Counted from the first letter of the stretch, positions 6,394-13,227 are shown. The stretch is DNA of 14,541 bases from Patescibacteria group bacterium (GCA_020696955.1 JAJFBK010000006.1:1-14541); one strand, 5' to 3'. A program made the numbers and translations. The notes: generated by a model not told the origin, from the letters alone.

Positions 6394-7808
6394 AGTCTTT
6401 TGCGAACTATTCTCATTACGTCGCCCAGGTAGGCCCAGGTAGATATGGCTTTTTTGTTATTGTGAAATCCAAAAGGTTTGGCATATGAATCCTCACAATC
6501 TTTCTCTCGGCTGAACCTCGAGGCGACTTCTACCGGCGGGAAAGAAATACCGTAATCTTCTAGTTTTTTCCTATAGTACACGCAAATCACCCCATCTTCA
6601 TTATAAAAGCCGGTACCGTTATCGGTAAAAGGAAGTTTGAGTTCATTCAGGGCATCGAGCATCTTTTTGCTGCGAAGTGAAAAGCCTCCGTTGCCAATCC
6701 TGACGTTTACTCCCTCGTTAGTGAAATGAACATCCTTAGGCCAGGGAGCCCCCAGATAGTCATAATCCAAGAAGCTGTCACTCCACTTATGGGGCCGAAG
6801 TACGTAGGCATCGTTGTGAACGATAAGGGCAAAGTCGCTTTCAATATAATCGGTAAGACTGTAAAGCATGAACTTGCTGTAGTCGTCAGTGTTCTTGGGG
6901 TCTTGGTTTTGAAGCTCAGTTGGCTTGCACTTTTTAAAGGTGATCCGAGGGTCAAGGTTCTCTGGCTTGTAATGAGCGACAAGTACGGCCTCGTTGAAGT
7001 CGATTCCTTTCATTGAGATTTCAAGGGCTTTGACTGCGCCAGTAGGGTTTATGCCTGAAACTGCTACGAGACTTACTCTTTTGAGCTGTAGTTTTTCTGA
7101 ACTCTTTGATGAATGTTTCTTTTTCATGTAGTCGTATTCACGTTTTCTGAGAGCGGTAGTAGCTTCGGTATTGGTGATCTGATGGTCTCCGGTTCGGATG
7201 ACAGTGGTTAGCTCATTCAGGATCTTTGGACTGCCAAAGAGGTCATAGTAACGCTTGTAGTAATCACAGTCGACAAGCCAGGTCAGATTAAGATCAAAAA
7301 GAAGCGGTTTTTCGTTTCGGATTGTAAGAACCGAAGGCGAGCCAATGGTGTTTTTTCCAAGATATACTTTGGAGTTGTATTTGGGATAATGCGGCCTGGT
7401 AAATGTGGTTCCGTCACTCGTATGCTCGCAACCACTTACCTGCCACCAGTCTTTTTCGAGATCAAAGTTTTGAACGATTACTTCGAGAGCTTTGTCGTTT
7501 CGAAGAAAGTCGTCCTGGAAAAGGATTTTTAGCAGTTTCCCCTTAGCATGCCGAATGACATTATTGGTGTTGGATGACATGCCGATACGGGGATCGGTAT
7601 TCTTGTGATAATGAATGTCCAACTTGTCCTTGTAGTCTGCGACCAGGTCCTTAATAAGGCTATCCTTGGAATAGTCGGAAATAACCACCTCAAAATCCTT
7701 GAACGTCTGAGCGACCAGGATGTCTAGGCTTTGTTTCAAAAAGAGATGGCCCTTTCCGCCCATTTCATAGGTAGGGATGCCGACAGTTAGGAGGGGAGTC
7801 TTACTCAT
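6384..7808 (-). CDS. Two-domain glycosyltransferase: GT2 fused to DUF5672
   Basis: 474-residue protein with two recognisable halves. Residues 1 to about 230 are a GT2-type GT-A domain: LLTVGIPTYEMGGKGHLFLK, ISDYSKD, and ILFQDD (95-100) as the metal site. A basic linker (about 225-245, rich in Lys and Ser) leads to a DUF5672 domain at about 245-450, with YSKFMLYSLTDYIESDFALIV, YDYLGAPWP (349-357), IGNGGFSLRS (371-380), a conserved Glu-Asp (404-405), VASRFSRE (428-435) and FGFHN (446-450). DUF5672 is a presumed glycosyltransferase-like domain usually found as a stand-alone protein or as a part of larger sugar transferases. The likely role is two sequential sugar additions, or one transferase with a helper domain. 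The ribosome binding site AAAAGGA lies 6 bases before the ATG, inside the end of the upstream SDR gene, with an 8-base overlap. Confidence 0.87.
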   Translation of the reverse strand: MSKTPLLTVGIPTYEMGGKGHLFLKQSLDILVAQTFKDFEVVISDYSKDSLIKDLVADYKDKLDIHYHKNTDPRIGMSSNTNNVIRHAKGKLLKILFQDDFLRNDKALEVIVQNFDLEKDWWQVSGCEHTSDGTTFTRPHYPKYNSKVYLGKNTIGSPSVLTIRNEKPLLFDLNLTWLVDCDYYKRYYDLFGSPKILNELTTVIRTGDHQITNTEATTALRKREYDYMKKKHSSKSSEKLQLKRVSLVAVSGINPTGAVKALEISMKGIDFNEAVLVAHYKPENLDPRITFKKCKPTELQNQDPKNTDDYSKFMLYSLTDYIESDFALIVHNDAYVLRPHKWSDSFLDYDYLGAPWPKDVHFTNEGVNVRIGNGGFSLRSKKMLDALNELKLPFTDNGTGFYNEDGVICVYYRKKLEDYGISFPPVEVASRFSREKDCEDSYAKPFGFHNNKKAISTWAYLGDVMRIVRKRLWS

Positions 7809-8688
7809 GAAAAGTCCTTTTAATGCCTTCTTCGATGGAAACCCGAGGGCTCCATCCTGGTATTGTCTCTCCTTTGTTCCACGTTTCCATAACTTCTCGA
7901 GGACGATACTCTTTTTCGCCCCATTGTATGGGAAGAGTAGTGCCAGTGACTTCTTCGAAAGTAGCGGCCAGACTTTTCAGGCTCTCAGGCGCACCGGAAC
8001 TGATGGCAAAGGCTCGCCCTCGAAGCTCTGGTCCCTTGTCACTTGAAAGCAATGAGATCATCTGAACATAGCCATCAATAACGTTATCGATGAAGCTTAT
8101 GTCGATAAGCTGTTCGCCTGGAGACATGCCGAGGGGGTCCTGGCTTTTGCTGGTCTTGAGCCAGAGATTGAACACTTTTGCTCTCGTATCGCCAGGCCCA
8201 AACGTATCGCTGAGCTGGATGGTAACGAAGTTGACGGGAGAAGTCTGAAGATAGTACTGGGCAATATCTTCAAAAGCCTGCTTGGTAGCGGCGTATAGGT
8301 TGACCGGAGAATAGGCTTCATTCTGATAGTGCTGCCAGAACGTTCCAGTATTGATAAACCATGGGGTCTTGGCGGTAACTGCGGATTCCAGCAAGGTAGT
8401 GGGGAAAAGAACGTTCGAGTCTACGAGGTTTTTGATGTCATCACTTTTATGGGCCGCCAGAAAGAGGGATGCAAGATGGATAATGCCATCAAATTGTTCC
8501 TGCTCAAGAAAAGCCGTCAGCGCATGTATGTCATCATTAAAAACATATGGCCTAATGTTTCCTGTGGTGAGGGTGCTGGTATCGGTGGAAGGGCGGACGA
8601 TGGCAAATACTTCGTTACCTTCTTTAGCAAGCCGTTCAGTAAGGTGCTTGCCGATAAAGCCGGTGGCGCCGCTGATCAAAAGTTTCAT
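7801..8688 (-). CDS. SDR reductase, probable CDP-4-keto-(3,6-dideoxy)hexose 4-reductase
   Basis: 295-residue extended SDR. The NAD(P)-binding motif is GATGFIG (7-13), the active-site threonine is in NTGTFW (113-118), and the catalytic pair is Tyr132/Lys136 in YAATK. The NTGTFWQH and NLYAATKQAFE segments recall the CDP-abequose/paratose synthase group, which reduces the C4 keto group of CDP-3,6-dideoxyhexuloses. The genes directly upstream supply exactly such a substrate, and an RmlC-like epimerase sits between, so the natural reading is the last step of a CDP-ascarylose-type pathway (the AscF role). The family and cofactor binding are clear. The stereochemistry of reduction, and hence the final sugar, is inferred from context only. 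The start is fixed by an ATGA overlap with the epimerase gene; no Shine-Dalgarno sequence is evident there. Confidence 0.86.
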   Translation of the reverse strand: MKLLISGATGFIGKHLTERLAKEGNEVFAIVRPSTDTSTLTTGNIRPYVFNDDIHALTAFLEQEQFDGIIHLASLFLAAHKSDDIKNLVDSNVLFPTTLLESAVTAKTPWFINTGTFWQHYQNEAYSPVNLYAATKQAFEDIAQYYLQTSPVNFVTIQLSDTFGPGDTRAKVFNLWLKTSKSQDPLGMSPGEQLIDISFIDNVIDGYVQMISLLSSDKGPELRGRAFAISSGAPESLKSLAATFEEVTGTTLPIQWGEKEYRPREVMETWNKGETIPGWSPRVSIEEGIKRTFHE

Positions 8689-9224
8689 TGGAATGGGGTT
8701 TGGAATTCTTCAAAATGAGGAAAGCTCAGGTCCCGCTCGGACATTATCGGCTTGGAAATGTCCCATTGCAGGCCAAAGGAGTGAGCGTGGATTCCCTTGT
8801 CATGTTCAGGCGAGTGCATGGTGGTCTGCAAGTAGGTGACAGCCGTTCCATCTTCTAGTGAGAGAAAACCATGGGCAAAGCCGGAGGGGATATAAATTGC
8901 CTTATGGTTTTCAGCTGAGAGCTCAAAGGTAAGATGCTTTCCGTAGGTCGGAGAGTTCTTGCGGATATCTAGCACTACATCCAAGATGGAGCCCCTTGTT
9001 ACGTAAACCAGTTTGGCATGATCCTGTGGAGGTGACTGAAAGTGCATGCCTCGGATCACGTTTTTTTTCGAGGTAGAGTAGTAACTTTCTTGGAAGTCGG
9101 TGCCGAGACTTTCTTTTTCGAAAGCTTCTTTGTGGAATGTTTTGGTGAAAGTGCCTCTTTCGTCTATAAAATGAGGGGGTTCGATGACCCTGATTCCTTC
9201 AAGGTCGGTGCGGTGGATATTCAT
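8685..9224 (-). CDS. RmlC-like sugar-nucleotide epimerase (probable CDP-hexulose 5-epimerase, AscE role)
   Basis: 179-residue cupin of the dTDP-4-dehydrorhamnose 3,5-epimerase family. FIDERGTFTKTF (19-30), IRGMHFQ with the catalytic-base histidine His61, IPSGFAHGF (112-120), and SERD with Asp165 (partner of the His in RmlC) are all present. The segment after Tyr131, where RmlC usually has one or two tyrosines before a proline, reads TTMHSPEHDKG, so these tyrosines are replaced by Met136/His137. Its place between the CDP-glucose dehydratase and a 4-reductase suggests that it works on a CDP-linked keto sugar rather than on dTDP-rhamnose intermediates; no rmlA, rmlB or rmlD is visible. The start at 9224 makes an ATGA overlap with rfbG; an in-frame ATG at 9236 would add four residues. 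The family is certain, the substrate is inferred. Confidence 0.88.
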   Translation of the reverse strand: MNIHRTDLEGIRVIEPPHFIDERGTFTKTFHKEAFEKESLGTDFQESYYSTSKKNVIRGMHFQSPPQDHAKLVYVTRGSILDVVLDIRKNSPTYGKHLTFELSAENHKAIYIPSGFAHGFLSLEDGTAVTYLQTTMHSPEHDKGIHAHSFGLQWDISKPIMSERDLSFPHFEEFQTPFQ

Positions 9225-10321
9225 AGGGTCGCCCATTCAACGGACAGCTTTTGGGCATCGTTCACGTAATCAGCTAAATCTTTCTCGCTCTGAACCGTGT
9301 TTGAACCGTAGTATTCTTTGTACCAACCAACCGTCTTTTCAAAGGTCTTGTGGCTGTCCCAGACACTGCTCCACTTGAGTTTGGTTCTGGCCTTTGAAGA
9401 GTTAAGGGTAAGAAGTCCTGCCTCATGGACATTGTGCGGGCTCTCTTGAATGTCATAGGAAATGTCTTCCCAGTGCGGCTTAGTCTGAGAGATTACTTCA
9501 TTTACGGTAAGAGAAGAATCATCATTGGGGCCGAAATTCCAGTTCTCGGCAAACTCTGGCTTGCCTTCGAGCAGCTTCCAACCAACGTGAAGATAGCCGC
9601 TCAAGGGCTCCAGCACATGCTGCCATGGTCGGACTGCTTTGGGACTGCGAATGATGACGGTTTCTTTCTTGGCAGTGGCCTTCATGATGTCTGGAATCAA
9701 ACGATCTTTGGCCCAGTCGCCTCCGCCGATGACATTGCCGGCCCTGACGTCAGCCAACAGGGTGCTATGGTTTTTTCCGTACTGGTTCGTGTTGAAGAAA
9801 GAGTTTCGGTAGGAATTTGCTACGAGTTCAGCGCAGCCTTTTGAGGCGCTGTAAGGATCGTATCCACCCATGGCATCTTCTTCCACGTAACCTCTGAGGT
9901 GCTCATTGTTCTGATAGCACTTGTCACTGGTGATGTTTACGATGGCTTTGACGCTTCCAGCCTTCCGGCAGCTTTCCAGGACATTGACCGTACCCATTAC
10001 GTTTGTCTCGAAAGTCTCAACCGGCGTGGTGTAAGAATCTCGGACCAAGGCTTGGGCAGCCATATGAAAGACAATGTCCGGCTGAAAAGACGTTATAGTT
10101 TCTTGAAGCTTTTGCTTGTCGAGGATGCTGCCCGTAACTGAAGTAACATTAAGACCTAAAAGTTCGTAATGATTTGGATCGGACGGAAGGCTTAGGGAAT
10201 ATCCCATGACCTCGGCACCCATTTTTGAAAGCCAAAGGGCCAGCCACGAGCCTTTGAATCCGGTGTGGCCGGTGATCAGTACCTTTTTCCCTTTGTAGAT
10301 GCCGCCAAATAAGGTTTCCAT
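9221..10321 (-). CDS. rfbG: CDP-glucose 4,6-dehydratase
   Basis: Converts CDP-glucose to CDP-4-keto-6-deoxyglucose with tightly bound NAD, the entry point to 6-deoxy and 3,6-dideoxy CDP-sugars in the cytoplasm. 366 residues, about the usual length. Motifs: GHTGFKG (18-24) for NAD binding, TSDKCY (131-136) with the active-site Thr and Asp, YSASK (157-161) with catalytic Tyr157 and Lys161, RAGNVIGGGDWA (193-204) and RPWQHVLEPL (231-240), the last two being highly characteristic of this subgroup as opposed to dTDP-glucose or GDP-mannose dehydratases. The ATG directly follows the TAA of rfbF with no gap, and a GGA sits 5 bases upstream. Also called ddhB or ascB in dideoxyhexose pathways. Confidence 0.96.
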   Translation of the reverse strand: METLFGGIYKGKKVLITGHTGFKGSWLALWLSKMGAEVMGYSLSLPSDPNHYELLGLNVTSVTGSILDKQKLQETITSFQPDIVFHMAAQALVRDSYTTPVETFETNVMGTVNVLESCRKAGSVKAIVNITSDKCYQNNEHLRGYVEEDAMGGYDPYSASKGCAELVANSYRNSFFNTNQYGKNHSTLLADVRAGNVIGGGDWAKDRLIPDIMKATAKKETVIIRSPKAVRPWQHVLEPLSGYLHVGWKLLEGKPEFAENWNFGPNDDSSLTVNEVISQTKPHWEDISYDIQESPHNVHEAGLLTLNSSKARTKLKWSSVWDSHKTFEKTVGWYKEYYGSNTVQSEKDLADYVNDAQKLSVEWATL

Positions 10322-11098
10322 TTATTTCCAGGTTTTCCAGAAGGCCTTGTCTTGCTCCCAGATTTTGTTCAAGTGATTGAGGTCACGCTCGGTGTCTACG
10401 CACTCCCAGTTCGAGAGATGTTTGTAGACCATTACTTCTCCGAGAGGTACCAGCTTTTCAAAGGTGTCATACTCAAGGTCGCAGGTTTCGTCTTCAGTCA
10501 GGTAATTGAAGAGCCGTTTGTCGAATACCATGAAGCCACCATTGATCAGTCCGACCGTGGTCTGCGGCTTTTCTTTAAAGGATACGAGAGATCCTTTTTC
10601 TTCCATGATTTCTCCAAACCGAGCAGGGGGTCGCACGCCGCTAATAGTGAGGATCTTGCCGTGTGACTTGTGGAACTCTATAAGCTTGTCGATATCGATA
10701 TCGGCCACGCCGTCACCGTAAGTAGCCATGTTGATGTCGTCATCGAGATACTTCTCCACACGCTTCAAGCGAGCTCCCTTAAGGGTATTGAGGCCGGTAT
10801 CGACGAGGGAAATATTCCAGTCCTTTTCGTCATGGGAAGCCAGGATCTCCACGTCTTTGGTGCCTAGGTGCATCTTAAAGTCGTTGGCAGTAATGTTGTA
10901 GTTGTGAAAATACTGCTTGATGACTTCCTGCTTGTATCCCAAGCTCAAGATAAAGTCCTTGTGCCCGAAGTGGGAGTAGGTCTTCATGATGTGCCAGATG
11001 ATTGGCTTGTCACCGATGCGGACCATCGGCTTAGGGATCTGTTCTGTAATATTACCTAATCGTGTGCCGAAACCACCGGCCAAAATAATTACTTTCAT
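10322..11098 (-). CDS. rfbF: Glucose-1-phosphate cytidylyltransferase
   Basis: Makes CDP-glucose from CTP and alpha-D-glucose-1-phosphate, the first committed step for the CDP-sugar cassette. 258 residues from the chosen start, matching the usual length of about 257. The nucleotide-binding signature GGFGTRL (8-14) with downstream IPKPM, the metal-site segment YGDGVADI (127-134), RFGE (160-163), EKP (176-178) and NGGFMV (186-191) are all in family order. An in-frame ATG at 11146 would add 16 residues and overlap rfbH by 29 bases. I prefer 11098, because the family begins MK(A/V)(V/I)ILAGG and the added residues (Ser/Asn-rich) look like out-of-frame rfbH sequence. Between the rfbH stop and this start are 19 bases with only a weak AAGAA as possible ribosome binding site. 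Also called ddhA or ascA. Confidence 0.95.
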   Translation of the reverse strand: MKVIILAGGFGTRLGNITEQIPKPMVRIGDKPIIWHIMKTYSHFGHKDFILSLGYKQEVIKQYFHNYNITANDFKMHLGTKDVEILASHDEKDWNISLVDTGLNTLKGARLKRVEKYLDDDINMATYGDGVADIDIDKLIEFHKSHGKILTISGVRPPARFGEIMEEKGSLVSFKEKPQTTVGLINGGFMVFDKRLFNYLTEDETCDLEYDTFEKLVPLGEVMVYKHLSNWECVDTERDLNHLNKIWEQDKAFWKTWK

Positions 11099-11117
11099 GG
11101 AAGAGTTCTTAGAGAAA

Positions 11118-12341
11118 TTATTCGAATTTTGAGAGGAACTCGGCAAACTTCTCTTTCATGTATTCGATTTGTTCTGGTTCAAGACCGTGGTGAGATCCTA
11201 CTACGAACCCATTACGCATAATGTTCTCGGCATTCGGGTACTCTTCCTGGGCCAAACGGTGCTCAATGGCGGTGAAGCCCGGCTGCTTAAGAATGTTTCC
11301 GGTGAAGATTGGACGAGTCTGAATGTTTTCGTCTTCGAGGAAGGTTACCATTTCCAGACGAGTAAACGGAGCTCCTTCTTTGATGATAAGAGGGAAGGCA
11401 AGCCATACGGTTTCTGTCTCAGGAGTCTGACGTGGAAGCGTGAAGTACTGTGGATAGGTCTTGCCAAAGTGCTCAAGCAGGTTGGCAAAGTTGGTGCGGC
11501 GAGCTTGCTCGTTCTTTGGGAATTTCTGGAGCTGAACAAGGGCAAAAGCCGAAGAGATTTCGAGTGGCAGGAAGTTGTATCCAATTTCGCTGAAGATGAA
11601 CTTGTTGTCGTAAGGAATGCCAAAGAGCTCTGTCTTGAAGCGGTTGGCGATCAGTTCGGAACTGTCTTTGTCAAAGAGTGATGACTGACGTCCCCAGCCA
11701 CGCATGACCAGCAGGCGCTCGTACCATTTGTCATCATTTACGCAGATCATTCCACCGCCACCTGCACCGTTGATGATGTGGGAGCCGTAGAAGCTAGTAG
11801 TGGTGATGTGGGAATAAGTTCCGCTTGGCTTACCCTTGAAGGTGCCACCAAGAGTGTCGCAGGAATCTTCAATGAAGAAGATGTTGTGCTTGTCAGCCAA
11901 CTCACGGAGCTTTTCCATGTTAGGAATGTTTCCCATCAAGGAAGGGATCATCAAGGCGCCAGTCTTTTCAGTGATGGCTGCTTCTACTTGCTCAAGATTG
12001 ACGATGTAGGTGTCAGGATCGACGTCAACGAATACCGGAATAAATCCTTTTTGAACGAAAGGGGCGACAGTAGTTGAGAAAGTAAGGATTGGGGTGATAA
12101 CCTCGGTTCCTCGAGGAAGGCCAAGGAGCTCAAATGCCAAGAGGTTGGCTGATGATCCGGAGTTGACCATTACGCCGTACTTTTTTCCAAGAATGGCAGC
12201 GATCTTGGCCTCGAATTCTTCGGTCTTAGGGCCAAGAGCAGTGTTACCCTTGAGAACTTCTACTACGGCGTCAATTTCTTCTTGTCCATGAACGGAGAAA
12301 CCATAAGGCACTCTCATCTTTGTTTGTTTTTGATTTTCCAT
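11118..12341 (-). CDS. rfbH: RfbH-like PLP-dependent CDP-4-keto-6-deoxyglucose 3-dehydratase lacking Fe-S cysteines
   Basis: DegT/DnrJ/EryC1/StrS-fold protein of 407 residues, first gene of the minus-strand CDP-sugar operon. In the classical pathway this enzyme (E1, AscC/DdhC) removes the C3 hydroxyl of CDP-4-keto-6-deoxyglucose using PMP and a [2Fe-2S] cluster fed by the reductase E3. Seen here: SGSSANLLA (61-69), Asp159 in IEDS as cofactor ring partner, and SFYGSHIINGAGGGG (183-197) with His188 where aminotransferases have the PLP lysine, so it should be a dehydratase rather than an aminotransferase. After RGWGR (214-218), where classical E1 has the cluster cysteines, residues 219-255 contain no cysteine; the only cysteines in the protein are Cys161 and Cys200. 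A GTG at 12356 is an alternative start, but ATG at 12341 has AAAGGA ahead of it. Confidence 0.9.
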   Translation of the reverse strand: MENQKQTKMRVPYGFSVHGQEEIDAVVEVLKGNTALGPKTEEFEAKIAAILGKKYGVMVNSGSSANLLAFELLGLPRGTEVITPILTFSTTVAPFVQKGFIPVFVDVDPDTYIVNLEQVEAAITEKTGALMIPSLMGNIPNMEKLRELADKHNIFFIEDSCDTLGGTFKGKPSGTYSHITTTSFYGSHIINGAGGGGMICVNDDKWYERLLVMRGWGRQSSLFDKDSSELIANRFKTELFGIPYDNKFIFSEIGYNFLPLEISSAFALVQLQKFPKNEQARRTNFANLLEHFGKTYPQYFTLPRQTPETETVWLAFPLIIKEGAPFTRLEMVTFLEDENIQTRPIFTGNILKQPGFTAIEHRLAQEEYPNAENIMRNGFVVGSHHGLEPEQIEYMKEKFAEFLSKFE

Positions 12342-12345
12342 AAAA

Positions 12346-12351
12346 TCCTTT
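12346..12351 (-). promoter_or_regulatory. Ribosome binding site deciding the rfbH start
   Basis: AAAGGA on the minus strand, 4 bases before the ATG at 12341. The spacing is a little short but it is the only Shine-Dalgarno-like run near. It lies inside the stretch that would be coding if the GTG at 12356 were used, which argues for the ATG. Confidence 0.6.
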
Positions 12352-12387
12352 AACACTTTTCGGTTGGTTGATAAGAACGTGCCCCAA

Positions 12388-12402
12388 TACCATTTTATGG
12401 TA
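12388..12402. promoter_or_regulatory. 15-base palindrome at the predicted start of the rfbH transcript (possible operator)
   Basis: TACCAT-TTT-ATGGTA: perfect 6-base arms around a 3-base centre. It touches the downstream edge of the proposed minus-strand -10 box and covers the likely transcription start, a place where a repressor would act. Six-base arms arise often by chance in a region this size, so this is only a candidate. Confidence 0.25.
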
Positions 12403-12430
12403 GCATATCATTCGTAAAAAAACATGTCCT
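12402..12430 (-). promoter_or_regulatory. Candidate sigma-70 promoter for the CDP-sugar/glycosyltransferase operon
   Basis: On the minus strand: AGGACA (12430-12425, 4 of 6 to TTGACA), a 17-base spacer, and TATGCT (12407-12402, 4 of 6 to TATAAT) preceded by TGA, giving an extended -10 element. Expected start of transcription is near 12395, leaving an untranslated leader of about 54 bases to the rfbH ATG. A promoter is needed here because the preceding gene on this strand is separated by a plus-strand gene and a hairpin terminator. It is divergent from the stronger plus-strand promoter about 30 bases away. Confidence 0.5.
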
Positions 12431-12457
12431 AGATGGTTTGGTTTATTGTTTACTGCA

Positions 12458-12486
12458 TTGACTTTCAAGCAATTTTTTGCTATATT
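12458..12486 (+). promoter_or_regulatory. Near-consensus extended -10 sigma-70 promoter of the DUF218 gene
   Basis: TTGACT (12458-12463, 5 of 6), exactly 17 bases, then TATATT (12481-12486, 5 of 6) preceded by TGC, an extended -10. Transcription should start near 12493, giving a leader of about 40 bases before the ATG at 12536. By sequence this is the strongest promoter in the window. An upstream in-frame ATG at 12446 lies before this promoter, so it cannot be the start on this transcript. Confidence 0.8.
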
Positions 12487-12522
12487 TTCTCATTGCCGTT
12501 CTGCGGTTTGTTCCTTTTATTT

Positions 12523-12527
12523 GGAGG
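12523..12527 (+). promoter_or_regulatory. Strong ribosome binding site of the DUF218 gene
   Basis: GGAGG, 8 bases ahead of the ATG at 12536. It fixes the start of this gene and is the clearest Shine-Dalgarno sequence in the window. Confidence 0.85.
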
Positions 12528-12535
12528 TTGCAATA

Positions 12536-13219
12536 ATGCCCCAAGAGCAATGGACTCCCAGCATCCAAGAGATGTTATCTGTAATGCGCCACCTAAAGGA
12601 AGAGATTCCTCCTATTCTATGTGATGCACTCTTCGTTCATGGGTCGGTAGTTGCTGATTGGGATCTGAATCACGGCCTAATCAGTAGTGCTGCCAGGAAT
12701 TATCATTTAGGTTTTTCCGAGAAGATTGTCCTCAATGGGCTGACTTCCTGGCAATCAAGAGAACTGGGAGTTGCATACCGTGGTTATGAAGAATGGCAGC
12801 TGGTCCTTTTGGAACAAGGGGTTAGGAAGGACGATGTGGTTCTTCTGGATCCTTCGTTCAATACGGGAGAGGAATCCCGTCATCTTCTTGCTATGGCTAT
12901 ACGGAAGGGATGGTCAAAAGTGATTATCTCAACCCAAGAGTTTCATCAGCCCCGATGTTTCTTGCAGATCATTGCAGAGATGGAAAGAGAGAGTCGCTTC
13001 ATCTCGGTCTTTAATGCCCCGGCACCCCGCGTAGAATGGGAGCGTTACATGGTTAAGCCCGTTATGGGCGGTGTGCAAGAAGAGGGTACAATGGCCTATC
13101 ATGTGGTAAAGGAGCTTGAGAGAATTCAAAGGTACGCCCAACCCAGTGAAGGTGAGTCTTTTATTCGGCATGCGACTTTCCCTGAAATGGAAGCATATCT
13201 AAAAAGGAGAGACGGATAG
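12536..13219 (+). CDS. DUF218/YdcF-like family protein, 227 residues
   Basis: The only plus-strand gene. The core resembles the DUF218 domain (SanA/YdcF/ElyC group): a first strand DALFVHGSVV (30-39), an Asn-Gly turn after KIVLNG (63-68), LLEQGVRKDDVVLLD (91-105), the hallmark NTGEES (109-114), and STQEFHQPRCFLQI (132-145), equivalent to the family's T-x-x-(Y/F)H-x-x-R segment. There is no signal peptide and no membrane segment, so unlike SanA or ElyC it should be cytoplasmic. Family members are linked to envelope and cell-wall homeostasis, but no reaction is firmly established; here the role is unknown. It has a full transcription unit of its own (promoter, GGAGG site, hairpin terminator) and lies opposite to all neighbours. 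The start at 12536 is chosen from the ribosome binding site and promoter. Assignment rests on motif pattern only. Confidence 0.82.
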   Translation: MPQEQWTPSIQEMLSVMRHLKEEIPPILCDALFVHGSVVADWDLNHGLISSAARNYHLGFSEKIVLNGLTSWQSRELGVAYRGYEEWQLVLLEQGVRKDDVVLLDPSFNTGEESRHLLAMAIRKGWSKVIISTQEFHQPRCFLQIIAEMERESRFISVFNAPAPRVEWERYMVKPVMGGVQEEGTMAYHVVKELERIQRYAQPSEGESFIRHATFPEMEAYLKRRDG

Positions 13220-13227
13220 CAATCAAA

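Noticed and set aside
8351..8839. Open frame of 162 codons on the plus strand across the SDR/epimerase junction
   Set aside because: It covers two well-supported minus-strand genes and its translation is Ser/Arg-rich without domain features, as expected for an antisense shadow.
10685..10703. Palindromic repeat of GATATC units
   Set aside because: It encodes the Asp-Ile-Asp-Ile-Asp run just after the metal site of RfbF; alternating GAT/ATC codons produce the palindrome by themselves.
11099..11146. Longer N-terminus for glucose-1-phosphate cytidylyltransferase from ATG at 11146
   Set aside because: It overlaps rfbH by 29 bases, adds a Ser/Asn-rich stretch not expected in the family, and the ATG at 11098 gives the standard MKVIILAGG start and length.
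11169..11681. Open frame of 170 codons on the plus strand
   Set aside because: It lies fully inside rfbH on the opposite strand, has no recognisable motif and no ribosome binding site; it is a shadow of the real coding frame.
11118..12341. Annotation of the RfbH-like protein as a sugar aminotransferase (DegT family)
   Set aside because: The lysine needed to hold PLP is replaced by His188, which rules out ordinary transamination and matches the 3-dehydratase branch of the fold.
12446..12535. In-frame N-terminal extension of the DUF218 gene starting at an ATG at 12446
   Set aside because: The extension runs through the near-consensus promoter (12458-12486) and past a GGAGG site placed ideally for the ATG at 12536, and its residues do not resemble a signal peptide followed by family sequence.
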